From positions 1,240,001 to 1,304,000 of the forward strand of contig NZ_CP160402.1 in the NCBI RefSeq assembly GCF_040730185.1: a stretch of DNA of 64,000 nt, in the 5' to 3' direction. Below, piece by piece: positions 35,100 through 44,051 of this stretch. Made by a program: the position numbers and the translations under genes. This stretch comes from Streptomyces sp. Je 1-332 (GTDB lineage Bacteria > Actinomycetota > Actinomycetes > Streptomycetales > Streptomycetaceae). The first letter of the stretch is position 1. Each line of letters starts with the position of its first letter. The notes beneath the pieces were generated by a model. It was not told where the DNA came from. It made no database searches and was given only the letters and a program-made list of their open reading frames with translations.

Positions 35100-36230
35100 T
35101 CAGTGCTCCTTCGCTACGAGGTCTACGGGGGCCACTGGGGCTACGAGGGTCGCGGTGACGCGCAGATCGGGACCGATGCGGACGCTCTCGCTCACGTCGA
35201 GCCGCAACGCTTCGGTGATGGTCGTGATTCCGCCGCCGGTGAGGGCCGCGGGGCCCGCGCCGAGCAGGGCGGGGGCCAGATAGGCGATGACGCGGTCGAC
35301 GGCGCCCGCGGCGACGAAGGCTCCGGCGAGGGTCGGCCCGCCTTCGAGCAGCACGGAACGCACCCCGCGCGCGTGCAGCGCGTCGAGGAGGGCGGGAATG
35401 TCCAACCCGCCGTCCACGCGCGGCAGTCGGACCGTCTCCGCATCGCTTTCCGGGGTGACGTTCTCGGCGACCGCGACGAGCGTGGGCGCCGCGTCGTCCA
35501 GGACCCGTGCTCCGGGCGTCACCGCGGTGCCGTTCGTGTCGACGACCACGCGCAGCGGTTGTACGGCGCCTTCGATGCCCCGCACGGCGAGGTGCGGGTC
35601 GTCGGCGCGCTGGGTGCCGGAGCCGACGACCACCGCGTCGCACTCGGCGCGCAGCCGGTGGACGTCGGCGCGGGCGTCGGCGGAGGTGATCCAGCGGCTG
35701 CTGCCGTCGGCGGCGGCGATACGGCCGTCGAGCGTCGCCGCGTACTTCCAGGTGACGTGGGGGCGGCCGAGCCGTACGGAGGTCAGCCAGGCGGCGTTGC
35801 CCGCGGCGGCCTCGTCCTCCAACAGGCCCGCCCGCACGTCGACTCCGGCGGTGCGCAGTCGCTGCGCGCCGCCGGTCGCGGCGGGGTTCGGGTCGCCGAC
35901 GGCGTAGACGACGCGGGCGATCCCGGCGTCGATGAGCGCCTGGGCGCAGGGGCCGGTGCGTCCGGTGTGGTTGCAGGGTTCGAGGGTGACCAGGGCGGTG
36001 GCGCCGCGGGCCTTCTCGCCGGCCGCTCGCAGGGCGTGGACCTCGGCGTGCGGGCCGCCCGCGCGCTGGTGGTAGCCCTCGCCGACGATCTCTCCGGAGG
36101 CATCGACGATCACGCATCCGACGACCGGGTTGGGACTGGTGGAGCCGAGCCCGAGGGCGGCGAGCGTGATGGCACGGCGCATGGCTGCGAGCTCGTGCTC
36201 GTTCACTGCTGCCGCGGGTGCGGTGGCCAC
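35100..36230 (-). CDS. ribD: Bifunctional pyrimidine deaminase/reductase
   Basis: The 376-residue enzyme begins with a deaminase domain (about residues 10-150). Its zinc ligands are in HAEVHAL and in PCNHTGRTGPC. The reductase domain follows (about 155-370, with VTWKYAATLDGRIA and SVLLEGGPTLAGAF). It performs steps two and three of riboflavin synthesis. Start is GTG five bases after AGGAGGA; an upstream in-frame ATG has no such site. It is the first gene after the FMN riboswitch. Confidence 0.95.
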   Translation of the reverse strand: MATAPAAAVNEHELAAMRRAITLAALGLGSTSPNPVVGCVIVDASGEIVGEGYHQRAGGPHAEVHALRAAGEKARGATALVTLEPCNHTGRTGPCAQALIDAGIARVVYAVGDPNPAATGGAQRLRTAGVDVRAGLLEDEAAAGNAAWLTSVRLGRPHVTWKYAATLDGRIAAADGSSRWITSADARADVHRLRAECDAVVVGSGTQRADDPHLAVRGIEGAVQPLRVVVDTNGTAVTPGARVLDDAAPTLVAVAENVTPESDAETVRLPRVDGGLDIPALLDALHARGVRSVLLEGGPTLAGAFVAAGAVDRVIAYLAPALLGAGPAALTGGGITTITEALRLDVSESVRIGPDLRVTATLVAPVAPVDLVAKEH

Positions 36231-36335
36231 CGGGTCCTCCTGCCTCATGGGGCACGGACTCCGGGGCCTGTCGATGACGACAGAATGTACGGACTGCGGC
36301 ATCGGGAGCGACGCCGGAAAACGAGACCTCTCCCC

Positions 36336-36361
36336 GGGAAACCCGAAGAGACGGGTATCCC
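36336..36361 (-). terminator. Hairpin in the riboswitch expression platform
   Basis: GGGAAACCCG (36336-36345) and CGGGTATCCC (36352-36361) form a stem with one mismatch, about 45 bases after the FMN aptamer in the transcribed direction. It may act as the regulated terminator or be part of the switching helix. Confidence 0.45.
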
Positions 36362-36403
36362 AAAAACAAGCCACTCGGCGACGTGCACGAATGCCCGCCC
36401 GCC

Positions 36404-36530
36404 GCGCACTGCCTCCCATCCGGACTTTCACCGTCGGTCCAGGAGTTTCACCTGGTCAACCGGCCACTGGAGGTGACCGGGTCGCGGACTGTAACCGCCG
36501 GTTCGGAATTACACCGACCCCGGAGTGCGC
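36404..36530 (-). promoter_or_regulatory. FMN riboswitch (RFN element)
   Basis: Read on the minus strand, the 127-base aptamer is closed by GCGCACT (36524-36530 on the complement) and AGTGCGC (36404-36410). Conserved blocks AACCGGCGGT and AGTCCGCGA lie in the first half, and GACCGACGGTGAAAGTCCGG then ATGGGAGG in the second. These are the diagnostic RFN sequences. It lies about 170 bases before ribD and should switch off the rib-his operon when FMN is abundant. Confidence 0.95.
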
Positions 36531-36673
36531 TGCTTTTGGTACGAGGCCAGTGTGCCACGCCTGATCGACGCCCATACGGGCGAACCACTGTGGCCTGGCT
36601 CACAGCAGCCTGTGACAGGCATCTGACCGGCGGTGACGACCGCCCTCCGGCGCCGCTCTGGCACGCTGAGCGC

Positions 36674-37564
36674 GTGACGACCGCAGCACTGACCGATGAG
36701 TTCGAGTCCTATCGCCCCCGTATGTTCTCGCTCGCCTATCGCATGCTCTCCTCCGCCCAGGAGGCGGAGGACGCCGTGCAGGACGCGTATCTGCGCTGGA
36801 ACGGCGCGGACCGGGCGGCGATCGGCCAGCCCGGCGCCTGGCTGGCCAAGGTCGTCACCAACCTCTGCCTCAACAGGCTCACGTCGGCGCGTGCGCGGCG
36901 CGAGGAGTACGTGGGGCCCTGGCTCCCGGAGCCGGTCGTCACCTCGGGCGGCACGCTCGGCCCCCTGGAGTCGGCGGAGCAGCGGGACGCGGTGTCCATG
37001 GCGCTGCTGATCCTGCTGGAACGGCTCACGCCGGTGGAGCGCGCGGTGTACGTGCTGCGGGAGGCGTTCGCGTACAGCCACCGGGAGATCGCCGGCGTCC
37101 TGGACATCGGTGAGGCCAACTGCCGCCAGCTGTACCGCAGGGCGGCGCGGGCCGTGACGGATGAGCGGGCGCGCTTCGACGCGGCGGCGGAGCGGCGTGA
37201 GGCGCTCCTTGAGTCGTTCCTCGCGGCGGCCCGCGAGGGGGACCTGGCCGGCCTGGAGAAGATGTTCACGGCGGACGTGACGTGGTGGGGCGACGGCGGC
37301 GGCAAGGCCACTGCCGCGCGCAAGCCGGTCGTCGGCCGCGAGAAGGTCCTGCGGTTCGTCGTGGGCGGCATGGAGAAGTTCGCCTCGGCCATGGACCTCT
37401 CGTACGCCGAGGTCAACGGCGCGCCCGCGATCGTCGCGCGGACGGCGGGGGCCGTGGTGGGCATCGCGTCGTTCGAGTTCCGTGACGGCCTGGTCAGCGA
37501 GGTGTGGGTGATGGTCAATCCCGACAAGCTGGGGTTCGTGGCACGGCAGCTGTCACATTCCTGA
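36674..37564 (+). CDS. ECF41-group sigma factor with SnoaL-like C-terminus
   Basis: The 296-residue protein has sigma region 2 (about residues 8-75, SLAYRMLSSAQEAEDAVQDA), region 4 (about 115-165, AYSHREIAGVLDIGEANCRQ) and a fused SnoaL-like domain (about 180-290). WLPEP in the linker and DGGGK in the C-terminal domain are hallmarks of ECF41, where the extra domain replaces an anti-sigma factor. No ribosome site precedes the GTG, and CACGCT six bases upstream may be the -10 of a leaderless transcript. The next gene is the usual ECF41 partner type. Confidence 0.9.
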   Translation: MTTAALTDEFESYRPRMFSLAYRMLSSAQEAEDAVQDAYLRWNGADRAAIGQPGAWLAKVVTNLCLNRLTSARARREEYVGPWLPEPVVTSGGTLGPLESAEQRDAVSMALLILLERLTPVERAVYVLREAFAYSHREIAGVLDIGEANCRQLYRRAARAVTDERARFDAAAERREALLESFLAAAREGDLAGLEKMFTADVTWWGDGGGKATAARKPVVGREKVLRFVVGGMEKFASAMDLSYAEVNGAPAIVARTAGAVVGIASFEFRDGLVSEVWVMVNPDKLGFVARQLSHS

Positions 37565-37576
37565 CGGCTGTCCGGT
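37551..37576 (+). promoter_or_regulatory. Partial ECF41-type promoter
   Basis: TGTCACA (37551-37557) is an exact match to the -35 reported for ECF41 targets (TGTCACA-N16-CGTC). Around the expected -10 the sequence is CGGT at a spacing of 15, an imperfect match. It lies 75 bases before the epimerase-like gene. Confidence 0.4.
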
Positions 37577-37631
37577 TCCCAGTCGGTGAGGGACGGCACG
37601 GAAGCCGTCCACGCTGCGAAGGAGCCGAGCA

Positions 37632-38381
37632 ATGACCACGATCCTGGTGACCGGCGGCACCGGAACCCTGGGCCGCCCGCTGGCCGAGAAGCTGCGCGCG
37701 GGCGGGCACGAGGTGCGCGTACTGAGCCGCCGCTCCCAGCCGTACGCCGTCGACCTGCGCGAGGGCGGCCCCGGACTCGACGCGGCCGTGGCGGGCGCGG
37801 ACGTGGTCGTGCACTGCGCGACCACGCAGCGCGGCGGTGACGAGGTGTCGGCGGCGCGTCTCGTCGAGGCGGCCAGGCGCGCCGGGGTCCCGCACCTGGT
37901 CTACATCTCGATCGTGGGTGTGGACCGCGTGCCGCTCGGCTACTACCGCTCGAAGCTCGCCGTCGAAAGGCTGGTGGAGGAGTCGGGGATCGGCTGGACG
38001 GTGCTGCGAACCACGCAGTTCCACGATCTGGTGGCGCGGATCCTGGAGGCCTCGGCGAAGCTGCCGGTGATGCTGCTGCCCGCGGGCGTCAGTGACCAGC
38101 CGATCGAGGTCACCGAAGTAGCCGACCGGCTGGCGGAGTTGGCGCTCGCGCCGCCTGCCGGACGCGTCGACGACATGGGCGGCCCGGCGGTGTGCACGTT
38201 CACCGAGCTGGCCCGCGCCTATCTGCGGGCGACCGGTCGGCGACGGCCGCTGCTGCCGGTGCGGCTCGCGGGGAAGGCGTACCGCGGCATGCGCGAGGGC
38301 GGGCATCTGGCGCCTCGGCAGGCCGTGGGCAAGGGCACGTTCGAGGAGTTCCTCGCGGCGCGGCCGGGCGGGCAGCGGTGA
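37632..38381 (+). CDS. NAD(P)-binding epimerase/NmrA-like protein
   Basis: The 249-residue protein has an N-terminal Rossmann motif VTGGTGTLGRPLAEKL (residues about 5-20) and the atypical short-chain layout of NmrA/SDR_a5-like proteins. GWTVLRTTQFHDL is in the substrate domain. Start is ATG after AAGGAG. Proteins of this carboxymuconolactone decarboxylase/oxidoreductase/epimerase set are the typical targets of adjacent ECF41 sigma factors. The reaction is unknown. Confidence 0.88.
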   Translation: MTTILVTGGTGTLGRPLAEKLRAGGHEVRVLSRRSQPYAVDLREGGPGLDAAVAGADVVVHCATTQRGGDEVSAARLVEAARRAGVPHLVYISIVGVDRVPLGYYRSKLAVERLVEESGIGWTVLRTTQFHDLVARILEASAKLPVMLLPAGVSDQPIEVTEVADRLAELALAPPAGRVDDMGGPAVCTFTELARAYLRATGRRRPLLPVRLAGKAYRGMREGGHLAPRQAVGKGTFEEFLAARPGGQR

Positions 38382-38812
38382 GCGGGCGCGGGGCGGGGGT
38401 GCTGCGGGGCGGCCTGCTGACCCTCGCGGCCACTCAAGTCACCGTCGGCTGCTGGCAGTTGTTCGCACCGCACTCCTTCTACGGCGTCCTGTGGGTGTCG
38501 GACCTGCCGCCGTACAACGAGCACATGATGCGCGACCTGGGGGCGATGTCCCTGGCCCTCGGGGTGGTCCTCGCGGCGGGTGTGCGCTCGGCGGAGCCGC
38601 TGCTGGTGTCCGTCGGGCTCGCCGCGTATCTGACCTTCTCCGTGCCCCATCTGGTGTTCCACTCGGCCCATCTGGAGCAGATGACGGCCGGATCGGCCGC
38701 GACGCTGATGGCGCTGCTCGGGGCCGGGGTGATCGCTCCGGCCGCGCTGTTGTGGCTCAGCCTGCGGGGTGGGGGCCAGGTCCGAAGAGATCGTCCTGCG
38801 CCGCGTCCCTAG
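38378..38812 (+). CDS. Small four-helix membrane protein
   Basis: The 144-residue protein starts at a GTG overlapping the upstream stop (GTGA). It has four hydrophobic helices, for example LLTLAATQVTVGCWQLFA and MALLGAGVIAPAALLWLS, and a conserved-looking YNEHMMRDLGAMSLALG loop. The layout resembles DUF4345/DoxX-like proteins. It is the third gene of the ECF41 unit and overlaps the convergent ROK gene by 56 bases. Confidence 0.75.
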   Translation: MSGRGAGVLRGGLLTLAATQVTVGCWQLFAPHSFYGVLWVSDLPPYNEHMMRDLGAMSLALGVVLAAGVRSAEPLLVSVGLAAYLTFSVPHLVFHSAHLEQMTAGSAATLMALLGAGVIAPAALLWLSLRGGGQVRRDRPAPRP

Positions 38813-39926
38813 CGGCGAGCAGCGCGCCGCGCAGCACCGCCGAGCCGCCGAACGCGCTCGCGCGCACCTCGGTGTGCAGCGGCGACATGGCGGCGAGGCG
38901 GTGCGCCACACGGGCGGCGAGCGCGTCGCCGCCCGCGCGCCCGATCTCGCCGCCGAGGACGACGCAGCCGGGGTCGAGGATCGCGGCCATGGCGGCGGCG
39001 CCGACGGCGACGCGGTCGGCGGCGGCGTCGAGGAAGGCGTCGTGGCCGGACTCGACGGCGTGCCGTACGAGATCCGCGGCCTCGCGCCCGGCCGTCAGGC
39101 CGTGCTCCACGCCCAGCTCGCGCAGCGCGGCTGCGCAGGCCAGCGAGTGGAAGCCGCCCTCGCAGCCGGTGGCGGAGGGCAGCACGTGGGTGCCGGGCAC
39201 CGGCAGGAAACCGATCTCGCCGGTGCCGCCGGACGCCCCGCGGCGCAGACTTCCGTCGAGCACGACGGCGGCGCCGACGCCGTCGCCGAGCCACAGGAGG
39301 ACGAAGGTGTCGCGGTCGTGGGCGGCGCCGTCCCGCTGTTCGGCACGGGCGGCGAGGTTGGTCTCGTTCTCCACGAGGACGCGGGCCGGGAGCCGCTCCT
39401 GGAGGGCTCCGGCCAGACGCCGGTGCCAGGCGGGCAGCGAGGTGGTGTCGCGCAGTTCACCGGTGGCGGGGTCGATGAGGCCCGGGGCGCCGATCGCCAC
39501 GGTGTGCAGCCGCTGGACGCCGCCGTCCCGGGCGGCGCTCTCCACGAGGGTGACGGCTCGCTCGACTGCGGATTCGGTACCGGAGTCGGCGCCGATGGGC
39601 GCGGACGCCTCGGCGAGCACGGCGCCGAGCAGGTCGGTGACGACCACGGAGACGCCCCCGGTGCGTACGTCGAGCGCGGCGAGATGCGCCCGGTCGGCGA
39701 CGATCCCGTACAGCCGGGCGTTGGGGCCGCGACGCTGGGCACCCGCCTCCCCGACGACCGCGATGAGGCCGGAGCCCTGGAGGCGCTCGACGAGGTCGGC
39801 GACCGAGGGCCGTGAGAGGCCGGTCAGCTGTTTCAACTGGTTGGCCGTCAGCGGTCCTTCGCGCTGCAGGAGCCCCAGGGCGAGCCGGTCGTTGATGGCC
39901 CGGGCGGTGCTCGGTGATGCGGGCAT
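38757..39926 (-). CDS. ROK family transcriptional regulator
   Basis: The 389-residue protein has an N-terminal winged helix (about residues 10-70, LTANQLKQLTGLSRPSVADL). A ROK sugar-kinase-like domain follows, with WLGDGVGAAVVLDG and GASGGTGEIGF. The usual zinc cluster is reduced to a single cysteine in ATGCEGG. It probably represses a sugar-related gene. It is divergent from the MFS transporter with a palindrome between them. Confidence 0.9.
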   Translation of the reverse strand: MPASPSTARAINDRLALGLLQREGPLTANQLKQLTGLSRPSVADLVERLQGSGLIAVVGEAGAQRRGPNARLYGIVADRAHLAALDVRTGGVSVVVTDLLGAVLAEASAPIGADSGTESAVERAVTLVESAARDGGVQRLHTVAIGAPGLIDPATGELRDTTSLPAWHRRLAGALQERLPARVLVENETNLAARAEQRDGAAHDRDTFVLLWLGDGVGAAVVLDGSLRRGASGGTGEIGFLPVPGTHVLPSATGCEGGFHSLACAAALRELGVEHGLTAGREAADLVRHAVESGHDAFLDAAADRVAVGAAAMAAILDPGCVVLGGEIGRAGGDALAARVAHRLAAMSPLHTEVRASAFGGSAVLRGALLAARDAAQDDLFGPGPHPAG

Positions 39927-39955
39927 GCCGGGGATCCTTCCATAAAGCCGCTATT

Positions 39956-39976
39956 TATCAGGCAGGGTTCCTGATA
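39956..39976. promoter_or_regulatory. Candidate ROK operator
   Basis: TATCAGG (39956-39962) and CCTGATA (39970-39976) form a perfect 7-base inverted repeat with a 7-base spacer in the only gap between the divergent ROK and MFS genes. Confidence 0.55.
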
Positions 39977-40023
39977 GTTTACGACGCCGTAGCGGGGCAC
40001 ACCTCAGGAGGGGCGGCGAATCG

Positions 40024-41217
40024 ATGAGTGAAGTGACCTACGACGTACGACAGTTGAAGCGGGCGCGGTACGCCGTGGCCGCTGTCTTCTGTGTGCACGG
40101 CGCTGTCACCGGCTCCTTCGCGACCCGCGTCCCCTGGATCCAGGAGCACGCCGGCCTCAGCGCCGGTCTCCTCGGCCTCGCCCTCGCCTTCCCCGCGATC
40201 GGCGCCTCCGTGGCGATGCCCCTCGCGGGCTGGGTCAGCCATCGCTTCGGCGCCCGGACGGCACTGCGCGGCCTGCTCGCCCTGTGGACGATGTCGCTGA
40301 TCCTGCCCTCGCTCGCGCCGAACCTCCTGACGCTCTGCTTCGCCCTGTTCGTGTACGGCGCGACGGCGGGCATGTCGGATGTGGCGATGAACGCCCTCGG
40401 TGTCGAGGTCGAGACCCGCATGAAGAAGTCGATCATGTCGGGGCTGCACGGCATGTGGAGCGTCGGCGCCCTGATCGGCTCCGCGGCGGGCACGGTCGCC
40501 GCCCACCTGGGCTCGGACGCCCGCCTGCACCACGCGCTCGCCGCCGTGGCCCTCACCGTGATCGGCCTCTTCGCCTGCCAGGGTGTGCTCGATCTCCAGG
40601 CGGAGCCCGAGGATGTGGCGCCGCCGCGCTTCTCTCTGCCGCCCAAGTCGGCGCTCCTGATCGGCGCGGTCGGTTTCTGTGCGGTCTTCGCGGAGGGCGC
40701 GAGCCTGGACTGGTCCGCGGTCTATCTGCGGGACGTCCTGGACAGCTCGGCCGGTGTCGCCGCCGCGTCGACCACCGGCTTCACGCTCACCATGGCGATC
40801 GCGCGACTCGCGGGCGACGCGGTGGTGGACCGCTTCGGGGCGGTCCGCACGGTGCGCGTCGGCGGCGTGGTCGCGGCGCTCGGCGGGCTGCTCGTGGTGG
40901 TGGCGCCCCATCCGGCGGTCGCCATGGGCGGGTTCGCGCTGCTCGGGCTCGGCATCGCGGTCGTGGTGCCGCTCGCGTTCGCCGCGGCCGGACGCAGCGG
41001 CCCGAACCCGAGCCAGGCCATCGCGGGCGTCGCCACCATCACGTACACATCGGGCCTGATCGCCCCGTCCGCGATCGGCACGCTCGCCGACGTGACGAGC
41101 CTGGTGGTCTCCTTCGGCCTGGTGACGGTCCTCGCCTGCGGCCTCGCGGTGTTCGCCGGCGTCCTGCGCACCGACGGCCGGAAGGTCACTCCGGTCGCTC
41201 CCGCGAAGATCCCGTGA
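40024..41217 (+). CDS. MFS transporter, fucose permease-like group
   Basis: The 397-residue protein has twelve hydrophobic helices. Inter-helix motifs include GWVSHRFGARTALRG and GDAVVDRFGAVRTVRVGG. The short N-terminus and GMSDVAMNALGVEVE place it near the FucP/YbjJ-like group. Regulation by the adjacent ROK protein suggests a carbohydrate or its derivative as substrate. A GGAGG-type site precedes the ATG. Confidence 0.87.
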   Translation: MSEVTYDVRQLKRARYAVAAVFCVHGAVTGSFATRVPWIQEHAGLSAGLLGLALAFPAIGASVAMPLAGWVSHRFGARTALRGLLALWTMSLILPSLAPNLLTLCFALFVYGATAGMSDVAMNALGVEVETRMKKSIMSGLHGMWSVGALIGSAAGTVAAHLGSDARLHHALAAVALTVIGLFACQGVLDLQAEPEDVAPPRFSLPPKSALLIGAVGFCAVFAEGASLDWSAVYLRDVLDSSAGVAAASTTGFTLTMAIARLAGDAVVDRFGAVRTVRVGGVVAALGGLLVVVAPHPAVAMGGFALLGLGIAVVVPLAFAAAGRSGPNPSQAIAGVATITYTSGLIAPSAIGTLADVTSLVVSFGLVTVLACGLAVFAGVLRTDGRKVTPVAPAKIP

Positions 41218-41304
41218 GAACCAGTGGAACTTATGCCGGATTAACATTGCGCTGACTCATTCAGGTCTTGACAAAGTCGGGCGCACAGAAGGCGGAACAG
41301 AACC

Positions 41305-42720
41305 ATGGATCTCGGCGTGCGCTGGAGACTGCACGGCGACGGGCGCACCCCCGCTCCCGGAGCAGTCGTCCGTCCCGACGAGCGGCTCTCGTGGCCGCGC
41401 ACCTTCGGGCTCGGCGCCCAGCACGTGGTCGCCATGTTCGGCGCGTCCTTCGTGGCGCCCGTCCTGATGGGCCTCGACCCGAACCTCGCGATCATGATGT
41501 CGGGCGTCGCGACGGTCATCTTCCTGCTCGCCACGCGCGGCCGGGTGCCCAGCTACCTGGGCTGTTCGCTCTCCTTCGTGGGCGTGGCCGCGGTCATCCG
41601 CGCGCAGGGCGGTTCATCGGCGACCGTCACGGGCGCGGTCCTCGTGGTCGGCGCCGCGCTGTTCCTCGTGGGCCTCGCCGTCCAGAAGTTCGGGGCGCGG
41701 ATCATCCACGCCGCGATGCCGCCGATCGTCACCGGCGCCGTCGTCATGCTGATCGGCTTCAACCTCGCGCCGGTCACCGCGTCAACGTACTGGCCGCAGG
41801 ACCAGTGGACGGCGCTCCTGGTGATGCTGTTCACCGGTCTGGCCGTGGTGTGCCTGCGCGGATTCTGGTCACGCGTCGCGATCTTCCTGGGGCTGGTCTT
41901 CGGGTACGCCCTGTCCTGGGTCCTCGACCTGTCCTTCGGCAAGATCCACTCGGCGGACGGCTCGGGCAAGGTCGTCGACCACTGGCGCCTGGACCTCTCC
42001 GCGGTCGGCAACGCCGACTGGATCGGTCTGCCGTCCTTCCACGCGCCGAGCTTCGAGTGGTCGGCGATCCTCGTCGCGCTGCCCGTGGTCATCGCGCTGG
42101 TCGCCGAGAACGCCGGGCACGTCAAGGCGGTCGGCGAGATGACCGGCGACAACCTGGACGACAAGCTCGGCACGGCGATCTCCGCCGACGGCGCCGCCTC
42201 CATGCTCTCCACCGCGGTGGGCGGCCCGCCCAACACGACGTACTCCGAGAACATCGGCGTGATGGCCGCGACCCGCGTCTACTCAACGGCCGCGTACTGG
42301 GCCGCCGCGTGCTTCGCCCTGCTCTTCGGCCTCTGCCCCAAGTTCGGCGCGGTCGTGGCGGCCATTCCCGGCGGCGTACTCGGCGGCATCACCGTCATCC
42401 TCTACGGCATGATCGGCCTGCTCGGCGCCCAGATCTGGATCAACGCCGGGGTGGATCTGCGCAACCCGCTGAACCTCGTCCCGGCCGCCGCGGGCATCAT
42501 CATCGGTGTCGGCGGCGTCTCACTGAAGATCACCGACAACTTCGAGCTGAGCGGCATCGCGCTCGGCACGATCGTCGTCATCACCGGCTACCACGTCCTG
42601 CGCGCCTTCGCCCCGCCGCACCTCAAGACGCAGGAACCGCTGCTTGACTCGGGCACTTCCACGTACGACGAGGGCGAGGAAGGCCCGGAAGCGGGCTCTC
42701 AGCCGCCCGCCAAGTCGTAG
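41305..42720 (+). CDS. NCS2 uracil/xanthine permease
   Basis: The 471-residue protein has about fourteen hydrophobic helices and the NCS2 signatures FGLGAQHVVAMFG near the start and ALVAENAGHVKAVGEM in helix 8, where the glutamate binds the nucleobase. GGPPNTTYSENIGVMAAT is the uracil-type motif. It imports uracil or a related base by proton symport. The ribosome site is weak. It overlaps the convergent GH6 gene by 22 bases. Confidence 0.92.
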   Translation: MDLGVRWRLHGDGRTPAPGAVVRPDERLSWPRTFGLGAQHVVAMFGASFVAPVLMGLDPNLAIMMSGVATVIFLLATRGRVPSYLGCSLSFVGVAAVIRAQGGSSATVTGAVLVVGAALFLVGLAVQKFGARIIHAAMPPIVTGAVVMLIGFNLAPVTASTYWPQDQWTALLVMLFTGLAVVCLRGFWSRVAIFLGLVFGYALSWVLDLSFGKIHSADGSGKVVDHWRLDLSAVGNADWIGLPSFHAPSFEWSAILVALPVVIALVAENAGHVKAVGEMTGDNLDDKLGTAISADGAASMLSTAVGGPPNTTYSENIGVMAATRVYSTAAYWAAACFALLFGLCPKFGAVVAAIPGGVLGGITVILYGMIGLLGAQIWINAGVDLRNPLNLVPAAAGIIIGVGGVSLKITDNFELSGIALGTIVVITGYHVLRAFAPPHLKTQEPLLDSGTSTYDEGEEGPEAGSQPPAKS

Positions 42721-43904
42721 GCGTAGCCGGGCGTGAACGTGCCCGGCGCGCCCTTGCAGCCGTCGGACTCGCCCGGCAGTTTGATCCACAGATAGGCGTC
42801 GACGCGGGCCCGGCCGGTGCGCAGCGTCGGGCTCGGCCCGAGCCTGCGGCCAGCCGGGTCGCACCACTCGCCGTCCGCCGGGGCGCCGTTGCCGTTGCGG
42901 CTCGTGTCGATGACGGCGCCAAGTCCCGGCGGGCCGCCGAGTGCGGACAGGACTTCGCGGGCGTACGCGGCCTCGTCGTCGGTGCGGTGAAAGTTCGAGA
43001 CGTTGGTGAAGACGCCGTCGGACGACGCGGGGGACGCCGCGCCCGCCGCGCGCAGCCGTCCGGCCTGCTTGGCCGCCGCGTTCCAGCCGGAGTGCCCGGC
43101 GTCGTAGTAGACCCTGGCCTTCGGGTTGGCGCTCTTCAGGGTGCGGCCCGCGCGGGCGAGCGAGGCATAGCGTGCGGTGCGCTGCTTCGCCGAGAGGCAC
43201 TCGGAGAGCGCGATCGCGTCCGGTTCGAGAATGACGATGACCTCGCCCGAGCCGAGGCCCGCCGCGAACTTCCCGATCCACGCGTCGTACGCCGCGAGGT
43301 CCGGCGCCCCGCCCTGCGACGCGCCCCCGCAGTCGCGGTCCGGTATCGCGTACGGCACGACGACGGGCACCCTGCTCCCGGCGCTCGACGTCACCGCGCG
43401 TACCCGTGAGGTGATGGTCCCCGGCGCGTACTCCGCGAACCACACGGCGGCGGGGCGGTCGGCGATCCGTGACTCGATGAGCGGCCTGCGCGGGTCGCCG
43501 CGGTTCGCCCTGACCCAGTCGAGGACCTGGGATTCGCCGTGCCGGTAAAGGGAGTTGGCCTTCGGCGTGACGGGTCTGGGCTTCTTCGGGCGCTGCGTCG
43601 AGGGCTTCGGTCCCGGCTTCGGGGCCGCGGAGGACTTCACCGGGGACGGCTTCGCCGGGGGCTTCGAGACGGAGGGGGTCGGCACCGCGGGCAGCGGTTC
43701 GAGCGTCGGCGACTTCGTCACCTTCGGGCGCGCCCGGTCCTTGCCGCCGCCCTCGTCCAGGGCGGACACCATTCCGGTGACGGTGCCGACGGCGGCCACG
43801 ACCGAGGCAGCGGCGACCATGAACCCATGGCGGGCGGCGCTCCTCCGCTCGCCCCGCCGCTCGGCTCGCCGGCCGGCGCGATGTCGTGCGCGGTTGCCTG
43901 ACAC
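42699..43904 (-). CDS. Membrane-anchored or secreted GH6 family protein
   Basis: The 401-residue protein starts at a GTG after GGGGAGGAA. An Arg-rich cytoplasmic head is followed by one hydrophobic helix (about residues 27-49). A Pro/Lys-rich linker (about 55-110) leads to a family 6 domain. DRDCGG carries the catalytic acid candidate, with LEPDAIALSEC, YDAGHSGWN and WIKLPGESDG also typical of bacterial endoglucanases. It likely acts on beta-1,4-glucan at the cell surface, perhaps on Streptomyces' own hyphal-tip glucan rather than on plant cellulose. Confidence 0.88.
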   Translation of the reverse strand: MSGNRARHRAGRRAERRGERRSAARHGFMVAAASVVAAVGTVTGMVSALDEGGGKDRARPKVTKSPTLEPLPAVPTPSVSKPPAKPSPVKSSAAPKPGPKPSTQRPKKPRPVTPKANSLYRHGESQVLDWVRANRGDPRRPLIESRIADRPAAVWFAEYAPGTITSRVRAVTSSAGSRVPVVVPYAIPDRDCGGASQGGAPDLAAYDAWIGKFAAGLGSGEVIVILEPDAIALSECLSAKQRTARYASLARAGRTLKSANPKARVYYDAGHSGWNAAAKQAGRLRAAGAASPASSDGVFTNVSNFHRTDDEAAYAREVLSALGGPPGLGAVIDTSRNGNGAPADGEWCDPAGRRLGPSPTLRTGRARVDAYLWIKLPGESDGCKGAPGTFTPGYAYDLAGG

Positions 43905-44051
43905 AGTGCGGTTCCTCCCCTCCCCCGTGTCCCCCTGACACGGCGTGCCCGCTCCCCTCCCCAGGGGCACACACGGTCGCCGTTCCCTCGTGCGGGGGAA
44001 GCGGCCGGTGCGGTGGCGCTCGGGCCAGCCTAGGACTGGGACCCTGCCACC

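Noticed and set aside
36569..36610. TGTGACA upstream of the ECF41 gene as an autoregulatory promoter
   Set aside because: It differs from TGTCACA and has no CGTC at the right spacing on either strand.
41268..41273. TTGACA just before the NCS2 permease
   Set aside because: No -10 lies at 16-19 bases, so I do not call a promoter.
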